Assembly (NCBI RefSeq): GCF_021603585.1
Contig: NZ_BQHI01000003.1
Location: forward strand, 124,001 to 188,000
Direction of reading: 5' to 3'
Source: Pseudomonas sputi
GTDB taxonomy: Bacteria; Pseudomonadota; Gammaproteobacteria; Pseudomonadales; Pseudomonadaceae
Length of the DNA: 64,000 nucleotides
The position numbers and the translations under genes were made by a program. The notes below the pieces were generated by a model. It worked only from the letters and a program-made list of their open reading frames with translations, had not been told where the DNA came from and did not search any database. This document shows positions 63,920-64,000 of the stretch, one piece after another. The stretch's first letter is position 1. Every line of letters starts with the position of its first letter.

Positions 63920-64000
63920 CTATTCGTACTGGCCGAGAAGCCGTTCCATCCGCGCCTCGAGGCGACGTTTGATTTCGGTTTCGATGTGCGGGGCGAAGTC
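63920..64000 (-). CDS. C-terminal end of an unidentified protein upstream of valS
   Basis: The minus strand is open from the window edge to a TAG at 63922-63920, reading DFAPHIETEIKRRLEARMER and then LLGQYE. The charged, helical end is consistent with a real protein, probably a gene of the holC-valS neighbourhood, but only 26 residues are visible and I cannot name it. Confidence 0.5.
   Translation of the reverse strand, partial: DFAPHIETEIKRRLEARMERLLGQYE

Noticed and set aside
60718-63972. A 1084-codon open frame on the plus strand across valS and rlmF
   Set aside because: It runs antisense to valS, which has all synthetase motifs; long antisense frames are common in GC-rich codon-biased genes.

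Overview
The window is chromosomal DNA from a Pseudomonas of the fluorescens group. This is inferred from the GC-rich codon use, the complete alginate operon in the standard Pseudomonas order, the dauBAR and aapJQMP loci, the REP/REPIN-type palindromes, and a DUF6124 gene of a kind I know only from pseudomonads. There is no prophage, no CRISPR array, and I found no rRNA or tRNA gene.

Layout. 1-2765: end of a DUF2165 membrane protein, a 2-hydroxyacid dehydrogenase, a repeat-rich gap, and a DUF6124 gene behind an unusually structured leader. 2787-8719: a LysR regulator divergent from a four-gene efflux operon (NodT-type outer-membrane lipoprotein, FUSC pump, DUF1656 peptide, HlyD-type adaptor). 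8794-14139: an MFS/SnoaL-like pair with a divergent LysR gene, a Sel1-repeat lipoprotein, and an SDR oxidoreductase with a small membrane protein. 14323-20167: two tandem TccC-like Rhs genes. 20240-36601: algD-alg8-alg44-algK-algE-algG-algX-algL-algI-algJ-algF-algA, all on the minus strand, with a candidate AlgU promoter about 470 bp upstream. 37411-42467: yaaA, a degenerate polysaccharide deacetylase, a PIN-PhoH ATPase and moaCDE. 42701-46336: a basic-amino-acid type binding protein convergent with dauR, dauA and dauB. 46460-48679: rhlB and a carboxylesterase. 49147-53309: the aapJQMP amino-acid ABC transporter. 53447-57530: a GntR regulator and CynX-type transporter, a SnoaL-like protein, a GIY-YIG protein and a GST. 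57562-64000: anchored glutaredoxin, yejK, a HU gene, rlmF, valS and the tail of one more gene.

The most unusual part is the Rhs pair beside algA. The two cores are close copies of the TccC (Tc toxin C-component) type, but the C-terminal tips are unrelated. The first tip has a Ser-Gly-Cys...His arrangement recalling CNF1/BLF1-like deamidases. The second ends in what looks like a GNAT acetyltransferase fold. Between the genes lies a decayed ~150-bp copy of the 3' end of algA, so the second gene arose by tandem duplication of an [rhs leader - rhs - terminator - algA tail] unit, after which at least one tip was replaced. No immunity gene and no TcA/TcB gene is visible nearby.

Other points: perfect or near-perfect stem-loops sit inside three intergenic gaps of the otherwise tightly packed alginate operon. 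A near-identical 17-bp motif lies upstream of both dauB and the neighbouring binding-protein gene, suggesting one regulon. The DUF6124 gene has a leader with four long stems. Two regulator genes have clear palindromic operator candidates.
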